Positions 39,910 through 48,453 of a stretch of 64,000 nt of DNA are shown here, one piece after another. The notes beneath the pieces are model-generated. The model ran no database searches. It saw only the letters and a list, made by a program, of their open reading frames with translations, and had not been told where the DNA came from. The position numbers were made by a program, and so were the translations under genes. This stretch comes from Halostella limicola. GTDB lineage: Archaea > Halobacteriota > Halobacteria > Halobacteriales > Natronoarchaeaceae. Where the stretch lies: contig NZ_RCDI01000004.1 of assembly GCF_003675875.1 (NCBI RefSeq), positions 1 to 64,000 on the forward strand. The letters are read 5' to 3'. Every line of letters starts with the position of its first letter. Within the stretch, counting starts at the first letter, position 1.

Positions 39910-41607
39910 ATGGAGACGAGCGAGCGCCTCGTCGAGACCCTCTCCGCCCTCGACGTGGACCGCGTGTTCGGCTACCCCGGCGGCCGCGTCATCGAACTGT
40001 TCGACGCGCTCCCGGAGTCGGACGTGGACGTAGTCCGGCCGCGCGACGAGCGCGAGGCGAGCGTGATGGCGGAGATGCACGGCCGGCTGACGGGAGAACC
40101 CGGCGTCCTCGCCGGACAGGGACCCTGGATCGGTAGCCTCGGCGGCATCGGCCAGATGGAGGCGCGGCTGGGGTCGTCGCCGATGGTGACGATCACGGAG
40201 GCGTCCGAGCGCGGCGACTACTCGACGGTCGCGCCGTACCAGCAGTCACGCGGCGACTACGGCGGCCTCGAACTGCCGAAGATCCTCGACGCCATCACGA
40301 AGGAGCACTGGTTCCCCCGCTCGCCGACGGAGACCGTCCGGAGCCTCCAGCTGGCGTTCAAACACGCCGTGGCGGGCCGACCGGGGCCGACGGCGGTGAT
40401 CCTCGACGGCGACGCCGTCACCGAGGAGTTCCCGGAGGAAGCCGTTCCGCCGGTGTGGGACGACCGCGAGCAGACGCGGACGTGGCAGTCGAGACCGACC
40501 GCGGAGGACGTCGCCGCCGCCGCCGAAGCGCTGGCCGACGCCGAGCGGCCGGTCATCGTCGCGGGCAACGGCGTCCACGCGGCGAACGCGTACGACGAAC
40601 TCCGCGAGGTCGCGGAGGCGTACGACGCCGCCGTCGCGACCTCCTACCTCGGCAAGTCGACGGTCCCCGAGACGCACCCCCTCGCGGCGGGCGTCATCGG
40701 CTCGTTCGGCCACGAGGGCGCGAACCGCGTCGTCAGCGAGGCCGACGTCCTCCTCGTCGTCGGCTGTCGGCTCAACCCCATGGACACGAACTGGCAGGCC
40801 CCGGAGTTCATCCGGCCGGACGAACAGACGATCGTCCACGCCGATATCGACTCGCGCAACGCGGGGTGGGTCTACCCCGCCGACGTCGGACTCATCGGCG
40901 ACGCCGCCGAGAGCCTTCGCGAACTCGCCGCGGCCGGCGGCGACAACGACTGGGCGGAAGCGCGGGCGGCCGACGCCCGGGAGTCGTTCAGCGCGCCCGA
41001 GTGCGAGTCGGACGCCTCGCCGATCCTCCCCCAGCGCGCCGTGAAGGAGATCGAAGCGGTCGTCGACGAGGACACGGTAGTCACGGCGGACTCGGGGAAC
41101 AACCGGTTCTGGCTGCTGAACTACCTCCAGACGCCCGCCGTCCGGACCTACTTCGGGAGCGGCGGCGTCGGCGGGATGGGGTGGGCCACCCCCGCAGCGG
41201 TGTCGGCTGCGCTCGCGACCGGCGACGACGTAGACGTGATCGGCGTGGCCGGCGACGGCGGGTTCGCGATGACGATGACGAGCGTCGAGACGGCGGTCGA
41301 ACACGGCGTCGCGCCGACGTTCGTCGTCCTCAACGACACCAGCCTCGGCATGGTCCGCCAGATGCAGGACGGCGCCGACGACATCGCCGGCGTCGAGTTC
41401 CACGATACCGACTTCGTCCGCGTCGCGGAGGCGCTCGGGGCGACCGGCGTCCGGGTGACGACGCCCGACGAACTCGGCGACGCCCTGCAGGACGGGAAGC
41501 GGGCGGACGTGCCGACGGTCGTCGACGTCCGGATCGACCGCGGCCAGGACATGGCCGAGACGCTCCAGTCGTCGTTCTACGCGTCGGTCGGCGGCCTTCA
41601 CGAGTAA
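39910..41607 (+). CDS. Thiamine diphosphate-dependent enzyme, acetolactate synthase-like
   Basis: 565 aa with the three TPP-enzyme domains. N-terminal: ALDVDRVFGYPGGRVIELFDAL and PRDEREASVMAEMHGRLTGEPG, with the catalytic Glu in DEREAS. Middle FAD/ADP-like domain: PVIVAGNGVHAANAYDEL. C-terminal TPP/Mg motif: GVAGDGGFAMTMTSVETAVEHGVAPTFVVLNDTSLGMVRQ. Length fits acetolactate synthase, pyruvate oxidase, benzoylformate decarboxylase or related members. No regulatory small subunit gene is adjacent, so a biosynthetic ALS is less likely. It is followed after 68 nt by an epimerase and a methyltransferase gene. Confidence 0.82.
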   Translation: METSERLVETLSALDVDRVFGYPGGRVIELFDALPESDVDVVRPRDEREASVMAEMHGRLTGEPGVLAGQGPWIGSLGGIGQMEARLGSSPMVTITEASERGDYSTVAPYQQSRGDYGGLELPKILDAITKEHWFPRSPTETVRSLQLAFKHAVAGRPGPTAVILDGDAVTEEFPEEAVPPVWDDREQTRTWQSRPTAEDVAAAAEALADAERPVIVAGNGVHAANAYDELREVAEAYDAAVATSYLGKSTVPETHPLAAGVIGSFGHEGANRVVSEADVLLVVGCRLNPMDTNWQAPEFIRPDEQTIVHADIDSRNAGWVYPADVGLIGDAAESLRELAAAGGDNDWAEARAADARESFSAPECESDASPILPQRAVKEIEAVVDEDTVVTADSGNNRFWLLNYLQTPAVRTYFGSGGVGGMGWATPAAVSAALATGDDVDVIGVAGDGGFAMTMTSVETAVEHGVAPTFVVLNDTSLGMVRQMQDGADDIAGVEFHDTDFVRVAEALGATGVRVTTPDELGDALQDGKRADVPTVVDVRIDRGQDMAETLQSSFYASVGGLHE

Positions 41608-41675
41608 AGCGTCGGCCGGCGGACGTGCGAATCGCGAGAAACACTTTTCATCCTCGACACGGGAGAACGGATCAC

Positions 41676-42638
41676 ATGTCGCCATCGACAGTGCTCGTCA
41701 CCGGCGGTACCGGATTCATCGGGTCGTACGTGGCCAGGGACCTCGTGGAACAGGGCCACGACGTGGTCGCGTACGACCTCTCGACGGACACCGACATCCT
41801 GGAGAAACTCGGCATCGCCGAGGACGTGACCGTCCGGCGCGGCGACGTCACCGACCCGACGGACGTGGTGCGCGCGGTCCGAGAGACGGGGACGACGCAC
41901 GTCGTCCACCTCGCCGCCCTGCTGACGAACGCCGCCGAGGAGAACCCGCGGGCGGCGATGACGGTCAACGTCGAGGGGACGAACAACGTGTTCGAGGCGG
42001 CGCGCACGCTCGACGACCAGGTCGAGCGCGTCGCATGGGCGTCGAGCGCCGCCGTCTACGCCCCGCCGGAGAACTACGACGACTGGGTGACCGAGGACGA
42101 CCTCGTCAGGCCCGACACGCTGTACGGTGCGACGAAGGAGTACAACGAGCACCAGGCCCGGGTCTACCGCGAGGAGTTCGGCGTCTCCGACGTTGCGCTC
42201 CGCCCGACCGTCGCGTACGGCCCCTACCGCGAGACCGGTGGCTCGGCCTTCCTCGCGAACATCGTCGAGAAGCCGGCGCTCGGGGAGTCGTTCAGCGTCG
42301 ACTACGGCGACCAGGCCATCGACTGGCAGCACGTCGACGACATCGCGCAGGCGTTCCGTCGCGCCGCGTTCGCGCCCGAGGAGGACCTGAGCCAGCGCGT
42401 GTACAACGTCCGCGGTGAGCTGGCAACTATCCGCGAGGCGGCGGAGACGGTGCAGGAGATCATCCCGGACGCCGACCTCACCGTCTCGGACGAGGGCGAA
42501 CTCCCCTGGACGCAGAACCTCGACATGAGCAAAGCGCAGGAGGACCTCGGGTACGAGCCCGAGTACGACCTCGAACGCGGCTTCCGGCAGTACATCGACG
42601 TGCTCCGGGAGGAGGCCGGACTCGAACTGCTCGGATGA
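41676..42638 (+). CDS. NAD-dependent epimerase/dehydratase
   Basis: 320 aa extended SDR. TVLVTGGTGFIGSYVARDL is the NAD-binding motif, with VVHLAAL, the catalytic Ser-Tyr-Lys set SSAAVY...YGATKEYNE and RPTVAYGPYRETGG. Substrate is unknown; nucleotide sugar or other hydroxy acid. It overlaps the methyltransferase by 4 bp (ATGA) and follows the TPP enzyme, so the three may form one operon. Confidence 0.85.
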   Translation: MSPSTVLVTGGTGFIGSYVARDLVEQGHDVVAYDLSTDTDILEKLGIAEDVTVRRGDVTDPTDVVRAVRETGTTHVVHLAALLTNAAEENPRAAMTVNVEGTNNVFEAARTLDDQVERVAWASSAAVYAPPENYDDWVTEDDLVRPDTLYGATKEYNEHQARVYREEFGVSDVALRPTVAYGPYRETGGSAFLANIVEKPALGESFSVDYGDQAIDWQHVDDIAQAFRRAAFAPEEDLSQRVYNVRGELATIREAAETVQEIIPDADLTVSDEGELPWTQNLDMSKAQEDLGYEPEYDLERGFRQYIDVLREEAGLELLG

Positions 42639-43483
42639 CCGAAGACGCCGACGACTCCGACGCCCATGGCGACCACGCCGGCGACGCCGACCGCACCGGC
42701 GACCGCGAGACCTTCGCCAGCGCCGAGTCCTACTACGCCGAGTACCGCCCCGGCTACGGCGACGACGCCCTCCGATACCTCCGCGATCGATTCGACCTCG
42801 GCGAGGGCGACCGCGTCCTCGACCTCGGCTGCGGCGCGGGGCAGATCGCCGTTCCGGTGGCGGCGCACGTCGGCGAAGTCGTGGGGATGGACCCTAACGA
42901 GGCGATGCTGCGGGAGGCACAGGAGCGAGCCGACGCGGTCGGCAGGGACAACGTCGAGTGGGTCGTCGGGTCCGACGCGGACCTCTCCGACGAGCTCGGC
43001 ACCTTCGCGCTCGCGACGATGGGCCGGTCCTTCCACTGGATGGACCAAGAGGCGACGCTGGAGACGCTGCACTCGCTGATCGAACCGGGCGGCGGCGTGG
43101 CAATCCTCAACGACGAGGAGTGGTTCACGCGGGGGACGCGGGCCTGGCAGGACGACGCGTACGACCTCGCCGCCGAGTACCTCGACGACCTGCCCGAACG
43201 GACCGGTCCGGTCGACTACTCAGACGACCCGTGGGACGAGCTAATAGCGTCGTTCGGGTTCGTCGACGTGGAGACGGAGACCTGCCGGGCGGAGCGCGAG
43301 TGGACCGTCGACGAGGTGGTCGGCTACGTCTTCTCGCTGTCGTTCTGCGCACCCGAGAGATTCGCAAACGAGGCGGAGCAAGAAGCCTTCGAGGCGGCCC
43401 TGCGCGACCGTCTGCGGAACAGGGCGGAAGAGACGTTCAGCCAGACCACCGCAGTGACGGTGATCACGGGCCGGCGGGAGTGA
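42635..43483 (+). CDS. SAM-dependent methyltransferase
   Basis: 282 aa class I methyltransferase. The SAM-binding motif VLDLGCGAGQIAVPVAAHV is followed by GMDPNEAMLREAQ and the post-II/III segments MGRSFHWMDQEATLETLHSLIEPGG. FASAESYYAEYRPGY precedes the core and is typical of small-molecule methyltransferases. Acceptor unknown. Start overlaps the epimerase stop. Confidence 0.82.
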   Translation: MTEDADDSDAHGDHAGDADRTGDRETFASAESYYAEYRPGYGDDALRYLRDRFDLGEGDRVLDLGCGAGQIAVPVAAHVGEVVGMDPNEAMLREAQERADAVGRDNVEWVVGSDADLSDELGTFALATMGRSFHWMDQEATLETLHSLIEPGGGVAILNDEEWFTRGTRAWQDDAYDLAAEYLDDLPERTGPVDYSDDPWDELIASFGFVDVETETCRAEREWTVDEVVGYVFSLSFCAPERFANEAEQEAFEAALRDRLRNRAEETFSQTTAVTVITGRRE

Positions 43484-43522
43484 GGCCCCGGACCGCCGGG
43501 GCATTGGGCCGGCGGGGTCCCG

Positions 43523-44107
43523 TTACTGCGTCTGCGAGTACTCGTCGACCCACTCCTGGAGGCTGATCCCCATCGCGGCCTGCGTGATGGCGTTGGAGGA
43601 GGCGGAGTTGGCGCTCTTGACGAGTTCCGCTTCGAGCGTTCGGGTGGGAATCTCACCGATGAAGTGCGGGATCGCGCGCTGGACCGCGAGCGGACAGCCG
43701 ACCTCGTGGGCGAGCGCGTAGCCCGACATGGAGTGGGGGATCTCGTCCGTGGCGTACTCGGGGTCCGGGTCGACCAGTTCGTCGTCCACGTGGTCGACGT
43801 ACTCGTAGCACTTGCCCACGTCGTGGAGCAGACAGGCAGCGCGGACCACGTCGAAGTCGGGGTCCGCGCCGTGGAAATCCCGCTGCTGCTCGGCCGCGTC
43901 GACCGCGATGCGGGTCACCCCGCGGACGTGCTCGACGTTCGTCACCTCGTGGATGTTCCACGCGTACGGAACGTCGGAGATATCGCGCCAGCCGCCGCGG
44001 GCGAGGCCGAGCCGCCACGCCTCCACCACCTTCTCGCGGAGGTCGTCGTCCTCGATGTCCTCGAGTTCGGGGAACGCGTCGCGGACCTGCTGGTCGTGGT
44101 CAGTCAT
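43523..44107 (-). CDS. HD-domain phosphohydrolase-like protein
   Basis: 194 aa. HVRGVTRIAVDA supplies the first His, ACLLHDVGKCYEYVDHVDD the HD pair, and AHEVGCPLAVQRAIPHFIG later His; this is the metal-dependent HD superfamily, whose members act on nucleotides or phosphoesters. The final residues SANSASSNAITQAAMGI are not typical. It is 8 nt downstream of the EthD gene on the same strand, so likely co-transcribed with it. Confidence 0.78.
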   Translation of the reverse strand: MTDHDQQVRDAFPELEDIEDDDLREKVVEAWRLGLARGGWRDISDVPYAWNIHEVTNVEHVRGVTRIAVDAAEQQRDFHGADPDFDVVRAACLLHDVGKCYEYVDHVDDELVDPDPEYATDEIPHSMSGYALAHEVGCPLAVQRAIPHFIGEIPTRTLEAELVKSANSASSNAITQAAMGISLQEWVDEYSQTQ

Positions 44108-44115
44108 CTGGAGAC

Positions 44116-44832
44116 TCAGGTCTCGTCCTTCTGCACCGTCTCGCGGCCGATGAACCGCGGGCGCTCCTCGACCGCGAGGAAGTTGTCCACGTCCTCGCGG
44201 GCCTCCTTGGCCTTGCCGCGGTCGGGGTCGTAATCCCGCGACCCCTCGCTCCCCAGCGCGTCGTAGAGCGCGTCGAGGTCCTCGAAGTACAGTTCGGCGA
44301 CGCCGTCGAATTCGGCGTTCTCCGGGTCGGTCGGGAGGACGGTCGCGTACCGGACGACGCCCTCGATCTCTCGGGCGATGGGCGTGTGGTTCTCTTGCCA
44401 GTAGTCCACGAACTCCTCGTGAGTCATCCCCTGCTGACGTACGAGGAACGCGGAGTGCTTGTACAGCCCGGTGGTGTCGCCGTCGGTCTCGTCCTTCTGG
44501 ACGATCTCCTCGCCGATGAACCGGGGTCGTTCCTCCACCGCGAGGAAGTTGTCCACGTCATCGCGGGCCTTCGCCGCGACCTCCTTCGTCGGGTCGTAGT
44601 CGCGGCTCCCCGGGCTACCGAGCGCGTCGTGGAGGTCCTCCAGATCCTCGAAGTACAGTTCCGCGAGGCCGTCGAACTCCGCGTGCTCCGGATCCGTCGG
44701 GAGGACGGTCTGGTACCGCGACACCCCCTCGATGTCGCGGGCGATCGGCGTGTGTTCGGTCTGCCAGTAATCCACGAACTCGCCGTGGTCCATCCCCTCC
44801 TTGCGGACAAGCAGGGCTACGTGCTTGTACAT
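44116..44832 (-). CDS. Tandem EthD-domain protein
   Basis: 238 aa made of two EthD (dimeric alpha-beta barrel) copies. Both halves start YKHxAxLVRxxGM and share FVDYWQTEHTPIAR/FVDYWQENHTPIAR, TDPEHAEFDGLAELYFED / TDPENAEFDGVAELYFED and a block ending VDNFLAVEERPRFIGEE / GRE, so the duplication is recent. EthD proteins bind small ligands or act with oxidoreductases; function here unknown. It lies between the HD gene and the M24 gene on the same strand. Confidence 0.85.
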   Translation of the reverse strand: MYKHVALLVRKEGMDHGEFVDYWQTEHTPIARDIEGVSRYQTVLPTDPEHAEFDGLAELYFEDLEDLHDALGSPGSRDYDPTKEVAAKARDDVDNFLAVEERPRFIGEEIVQKDETDGDTTGLYKHSAFLVRQQGMTHEEFVDYWQENHTPIAREIEGVVRYATVLPTDPENAEFDGVAELYFEDLDALYDALGSEGSRDYDPDRGKAKEAREDVDNFLAVEERPRFIGRETVQKDET

Positions 44833-44933
44833 GCGTTCACCCGAGTCGTCGCCGTCTCGGATTATAAATCATTGGCCTCCTCGCGGTACGACGAGGCGCG
44901 CGGTACGACCGCGACCCGAAAGCAAGCGCGGCG

Positions 44934-46208
44934 TCAGTAGTCGATCCGCGTTATCTCCTCGACGGGCCACTGGCTGAGGATCTCGACGCCGTTCTCGCGG
45001 ACGACGACCATCTCCTCGACGCGCACGCCCTGATTCTCGGCGGGCTGCATCGTCTCGACGGCCATCGTCATCCCCTCCTCGATCTCGATTGGGTGGTCGG
45101 GGGAGAGCCCCCGCCAGATGAGCGGCACCTCGTACAACTGGAGGCCGAGGCCGTGCGCCCAGTGGTTGGTCGTCATCTGCCAGAACTCGTCGGCGTCGTA
45201 CCAGTCCATGTGCTCGCCCTCCTCGTCGGGGAACCCCTGACAGATCTCGTCGGTCGTCGCTCCGGGTTCGATGCGTTCGAGCACGTCGTAGAGATCGTCT
45301 CGGGCCTTCTCGTAGGCGTCCTGCTGGGCCTGCGTCGGTTCGCCCATCGAGAACGTCCGGTAGTAGCAGGAGCGGTAGCCGAGGTAGCCGACGTTGTAGA
45401 AGTCCGCGTAGACGATATCTCCGGGCCGGATCGCGCGGTCGGTCGTGTTCGCCTGATGCTTCGGCCACGTGTTCGGCCCGGACGTGACGTAGCCGCCCTG
45501 GACCATCGCGCCGTGACGCCACAGTTCGCGGACGGCGTCGCCCCACACCTCCGACTCCCGGACGCCCGGGCGGGCGCTCTCCTTGATCGCCTGGAACCCC
45601 GCCTCGCAGATGGCCGCGACCATCCGCAGGCACTCGATCTCGTCGCGTGTCTTCACCTTGCGCGCGTCGTGCATCAGGTCGACGCACTCCTTCGTGCGGA
45701 CCTCCACGTCGTTGTTCTCGAACGCGGAGATGAGGCCCCGATTGCCCACGTCGATGCCCATCGGCTCCTTGTCGACGCCGTACTCGGCCATCGCCTCGGT
45801 GACGATGTCCGCCATCTTCTGTTTGAGCCAGTCCCGCGCGGAGTCGCGGCCGGACGCCCGCGGGACGTTGCCGAGGCCGGGGCAGGCGTACCGGATATCG
45901 TTCAGCCACGGGCAGTTGTACCGCTGGTTGCTCGCGTGGTCGGCCGTGTCCCAGTGGACCACGTCGCCGTCCTCCGTCAGCAGGGTGTAGTGGTCCGCGC
46001 CGGACCCGCCCGTCATGGCGAGGCCGGTGACGTAGCGGATGTTGGGGTCGGAGACGAGGAGCACGCTCCCCAGTTCGCTGTCCCGCAGTCGTTCGAGCGC
46101 CCGCTCGTACCGCTCTCGCCGGAGGCGCTTGACGTCGATACGCTCCTCCCAGTCGACGGCCTGGGTGCCGCGAGTCCCCTCCATGAAGTCCCGCTGGTAC
46201 AGCGTCAT
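44934..46208 (-). CDS. M24 (creatinase/aminopeptidase/DddP-like) family protein
   Basis: 424 aa. Residues about 27-130 form the creatinase N-terminal domain (LGSVLLVSDPNIRYVTGLAM); the C-terminal pita-bread domain has SGPNTWPKHQ, GDIVYADFYNVGYLGYRSCYYRTFSMGE, NHWAHGLGLQLYEVPL, EEGMTMAVETM and QGVRVEEMVV. The second metal Asp, in YRSDxTRTF of the family, is Cys here (Cys281), so the dimetal site is altered. The family includes Xaa-Pro peptidases, creatinase and the DMSP lyase DddP; which activity applies is open. It lies next to the symporter operon. Confidence 0.82.
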   Translation of the reverse strand: MTLYQRDFMEGTRGTQAVDWEERIDVKRLRRERYERALERLRDSELGSVLLVSDPNIRYVTGLAMTGGSGADHYTLLTEDGDVVHWDTADHASNQRYNCPWLNDIRYACPGLGNVPRASGRDSARDWLKQKMADIVTEAMAEYGVDKEPMGIDVGNRGLISAFENNDVEVRTKECVDLMHDARKVKTRDEIECLRMVAAICEAGFQAIKESARPGVRESEVWGDAVRELWRHGAMVQGGYVTSGPNTWPKHQANTTDRAIRPGDIVYADFYNVGYLGYRSCYYRTFSMGEPTQAQQDAYEKARDDLYDVLERIEPGATTDEICQGFPDEEGEHMDWYDADEFWQMTTNHWAHGLGLQLYEVPLIWRGLSPDHPIEIEEGMTMAVETMQPAENQGVRVEEMVVVRENGVEILSQWPVEEITRIDY

Positions 46209-46366
46209 ACGGATCCTACCGACGCCGTAGCGGCACTAAGAACCACCGGTACGGGGGCTGCGTGATCGCCTGACCGCCGGCGTGGGAACAGCCGACCGCC
46301 GCCTCGCGGCCGCGGAGGCGGTGCGGGGGGTCGGGAGGAGGGGAGCGCGAGGGGAGGAGAGAGGAT

Positions 46367-47983
46367 TCAGTCGTCGTCGCTCGCGCGCTCGCCGGCGACG
46401 CCGGGCGAAGAGACGGTGCCGCCGCGGGTTCGGCCGAGGTCCACGATCTCCTGAATGTCGGGGTCGAGGTCCTCGTAGGTGCTCGTCGACGTGACGGCGG
46501 AGACGCCGACGAACACGACGTACCCGATCACCATGGCGAGCTGGCCGCCGAGGACGCCCATCGGCAGGCTGATGCCGAAGTACTCCACCCCGTACGCCAG
46601 GACGAGCGTGAGTCCGAGGCCGGTGCCGCCGCCCCAGAGCGCGCCCTCGGCGGTCGCGCCCTTCCAGTTGTAGGCGATGGCGACGCAGGGGAAGATGACG
46701 GCCGCGAAGATGGCCCACCCGGCGGCGCCCAGCACGAAGATGAGGCCGGGGAACGTGGCGGCGAGGACGCCGGCGGCGATCAGGACGGCCACCGTCGTTG
46801 CGCGTCCGTACAGCACCTCCTGGTCGTTAGAGAGGTCCCGACTGAGGTGTTCGATGAAGTAGTCGTGGACCACGGCGGCCGACGCCATGTTGAGGAAAGA
46901 ATTGCTCGTCGACATGATCGCCGCGATGACCGACGTGAGGACGAACGCGACGACGACGTCGGGCGCGAACGCCACCAGCGCCAGCGGCAGCGCCGCGTCG
47001 GGGTTCCCGGGATCGGGGACGTGCCCCGCGAGGATCCCCGCGCGGACGAACGGCGCGGTGACCCAGTAGAGCGCGGTGAGCATGTAGCTGACCGCCGTGA
47101 CGAGCGCGCCCCACTTCAGCAGGGAGACGTCCCGGATCATGTAGAACTTCGTCGTTGCGTGGGGCTGGCCGGCGACGGTCAGCTGGATGACGACCACGGA
47201 GAGCATCAGCCCGAGCCCGGCGATGCCGTCCATGCCCAGCAGCGTGAAGTCGAAGAACGCCGGCTGTTCCGCGGAGATGGTCGACACCATGCCGTCGACG
47301 CCGCCCGGGTACCGCGTGACGGTGTAGTACGCGGTCAGCGCCGCGCCGAGCACCATCATCGCGCCCTGGATGGCGTCGGACCAGATCGCCGCGAGCATGC
47401 CGCCGATGACGGTGTAGAAACCGACGATGGCGAGGCCGATGATCAGGGCCTCGAAGAAGTTCACCGGGAGGATGAGCGCGCCGATGATGCCGAGCGCGGC
47501 GTACTGCGCCGCGAGATAGCCCATGCAGCCGAGGATCACCGCGACGATTCCCAGCAGGCGAACCCGCTCGTCTTTGAACCGGTAGTACATCGCGTCGGGT
47601 GCCGTCATGGCGTCGCGCAGTTCGCCGAGCATCCGCATCTTCCGGCCCAACAGCCAGTACGAGAGAACGAACCCGAACGGCGTTCCGACGGCGATGACGA
47701 TCAGGTACTCCAGACCGATGACCGAGCCGGTCCCCGTGACGCCGACCATCCCCCACCCGCTCTGGATGGCGGCGAACATCGAGAGCGCGATGACGACGAG
47801 GCCGCCCCGCCTGCCGGCCGCGAAGTACTCTTCCTGGTCGGTCTGGTACCGACTGGCCAGGACGCCGATGCCGATCATCAGGAGCGCGAAGAGGACGAGG
47901 AAGACGACTGCTGTCTGCGAGTAGTACTCGACGCCGATCTCGCCGCCCCATGTCTGAGCGGGTGCGAGCAGCGCCCCGGTCAT
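46367..47983 (-). CDS. Sodium:solute symporter
   Basis: 538 aa, about 13 membrane segments, SSS family (PutP/SglT fold). VVFLVLFALLMIGIGVLASRYQTDQEEYFAAGRRGG, FAAIQSGWGMVGVTGTGSVIGLEYL, AAIWSDAIQGAMMVLGAAL and IMSTSNSFLNMASAAVVHDYFIEHL are the family's segments around the Na and substrate sites. The C-terminus ends in a soluble acidic tail. It starts inside the stop of a small membrane protein gene (ATGA at 47980-47983), its likely accessory subunit. The ligand is unknown; the surrounding M24 and flavin oxidoreductase genes suggest an osmolyte or amino-acid derivative. Confidence 0.87.
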   Translation of the reverse strand: MTGALLAPAQTWGGEIGVEYYSQTAVVFLVLFALLMIGIGVLASRYQTDQEEYFAAGRRGGLVVIALSMFAAIQSGWGMVGVTGTGSVIGLEYLIVIAVGTPFGFVLSYWLLGRKMRMLGELRDAMTAPDAMYYRFKDERVRLLGIVAVILGCMGYLAAQYAALGIIGALILPVNFFEALIIGLAIVGFYTVIGGMLAAIWSDAIQGAMMVLGAALTAYYTVTRYPGGVDGMVSTISAEQPAFFDFTLLGMDGIAGLGLMLSVVVIQLTVAGQPHATTKFYMIRDVSLLKWGALVTAVSYMLTALYWVTAPFVRAGILAGHVPDPGNPDAALPLALVAFAPDVVVAFVLTSVIAAIMSTSNSFLNMASAAVVHDYFIEHLSRDLSNDQEVLYGRATTVAVLIAAGVLAATFPGLIFVLGAAGWAIFAAVIFPCVAIAYNWKGATAEGALWGGGTGLGLTLVLAYGVEYFGISLPMGVLGGQLAMVIGYVVFVGVSAVTSTSTYEDLDPDIQEIVDLGRTRGGTVSSPGVAGERASDDD

Positions 47984-48213
47984 CCTCCGATCTCCCCCAT
48001 GCGTTCCTCGTCGGTCTCGCGGTCCTCAACCGGTACCTCGTCGGACACGTCCACGTCCTCGAACGAGAGGCCGAAGTAGAGCGCGAACCCGACCACGACG
48101 GCGGCCAGCAGCAGGTAGATCTCGACGACCGGCGTCGGGAACCCGAGCAGGTACGTCGGCGTCGCGACGCCGAACAGGGACGCAGTCGCCGCCGAGCAGA
48201 GTTGCGACAGCAT
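47980..48213 (-). CDS. Small accessory membrane protein of the symporter
   Basis: 77 aa. One hydrophobic segment, PVVEIYLLLAAVVVGFALYFGLSF, is followed by an acidic tail ending RMGEIGG. Its 3' end overlaps the symporter start by 4 bp, and small one-helix proteins of this type are common before SSS genes in haloarchaea. A GGAGGTG ribosome-binding box precedes the ATG at 48213, so the leader is about 115-140 nt long from the TATA box at 48353-48373. Confidence 0.72.
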   Translation of the reverse strand: MLSQLCSAATASLFGVATPTYLLGFPTPVVEIYLLLAAVVVGFALYFGLSFEDVDVSDEVPVEDRETDEERMGEIGG

Positions 48214-48352
48214 CGTTACCCACCTCCCTCGGTCGGACGCCGAGTCCCGTCAGACCCCTCGGTCGGTCCCGGAGTTCCGTCACTCCCATCTGGCGTGCGG
48301 TACCGCCCCGTTTCGTGCCGATAGCTAGCGCTCGGCATACGATCGGATCGGC

Positions 48353-48373
48353 GTCATAAAACTCTATAAAACT
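48353..48373 (-). promoter_or_regulatory. AT-rich promoter of the symporter operon
   Basis: GTTTTATAGAGTTTTATGAC on the minus strand, two TATA-like boxes in tandem, about 140-160 nt before the small-protein ATG. Confidence 0.5.
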
Positions 48374-48453
48374 TTCTCCGAGTGGGACCCGTTCGTGGGT
48401 GAACCACCGGTTTGCGTGGTGCTGGCAGTGTGAGGGGTTTCTGTGCGAGCGAG

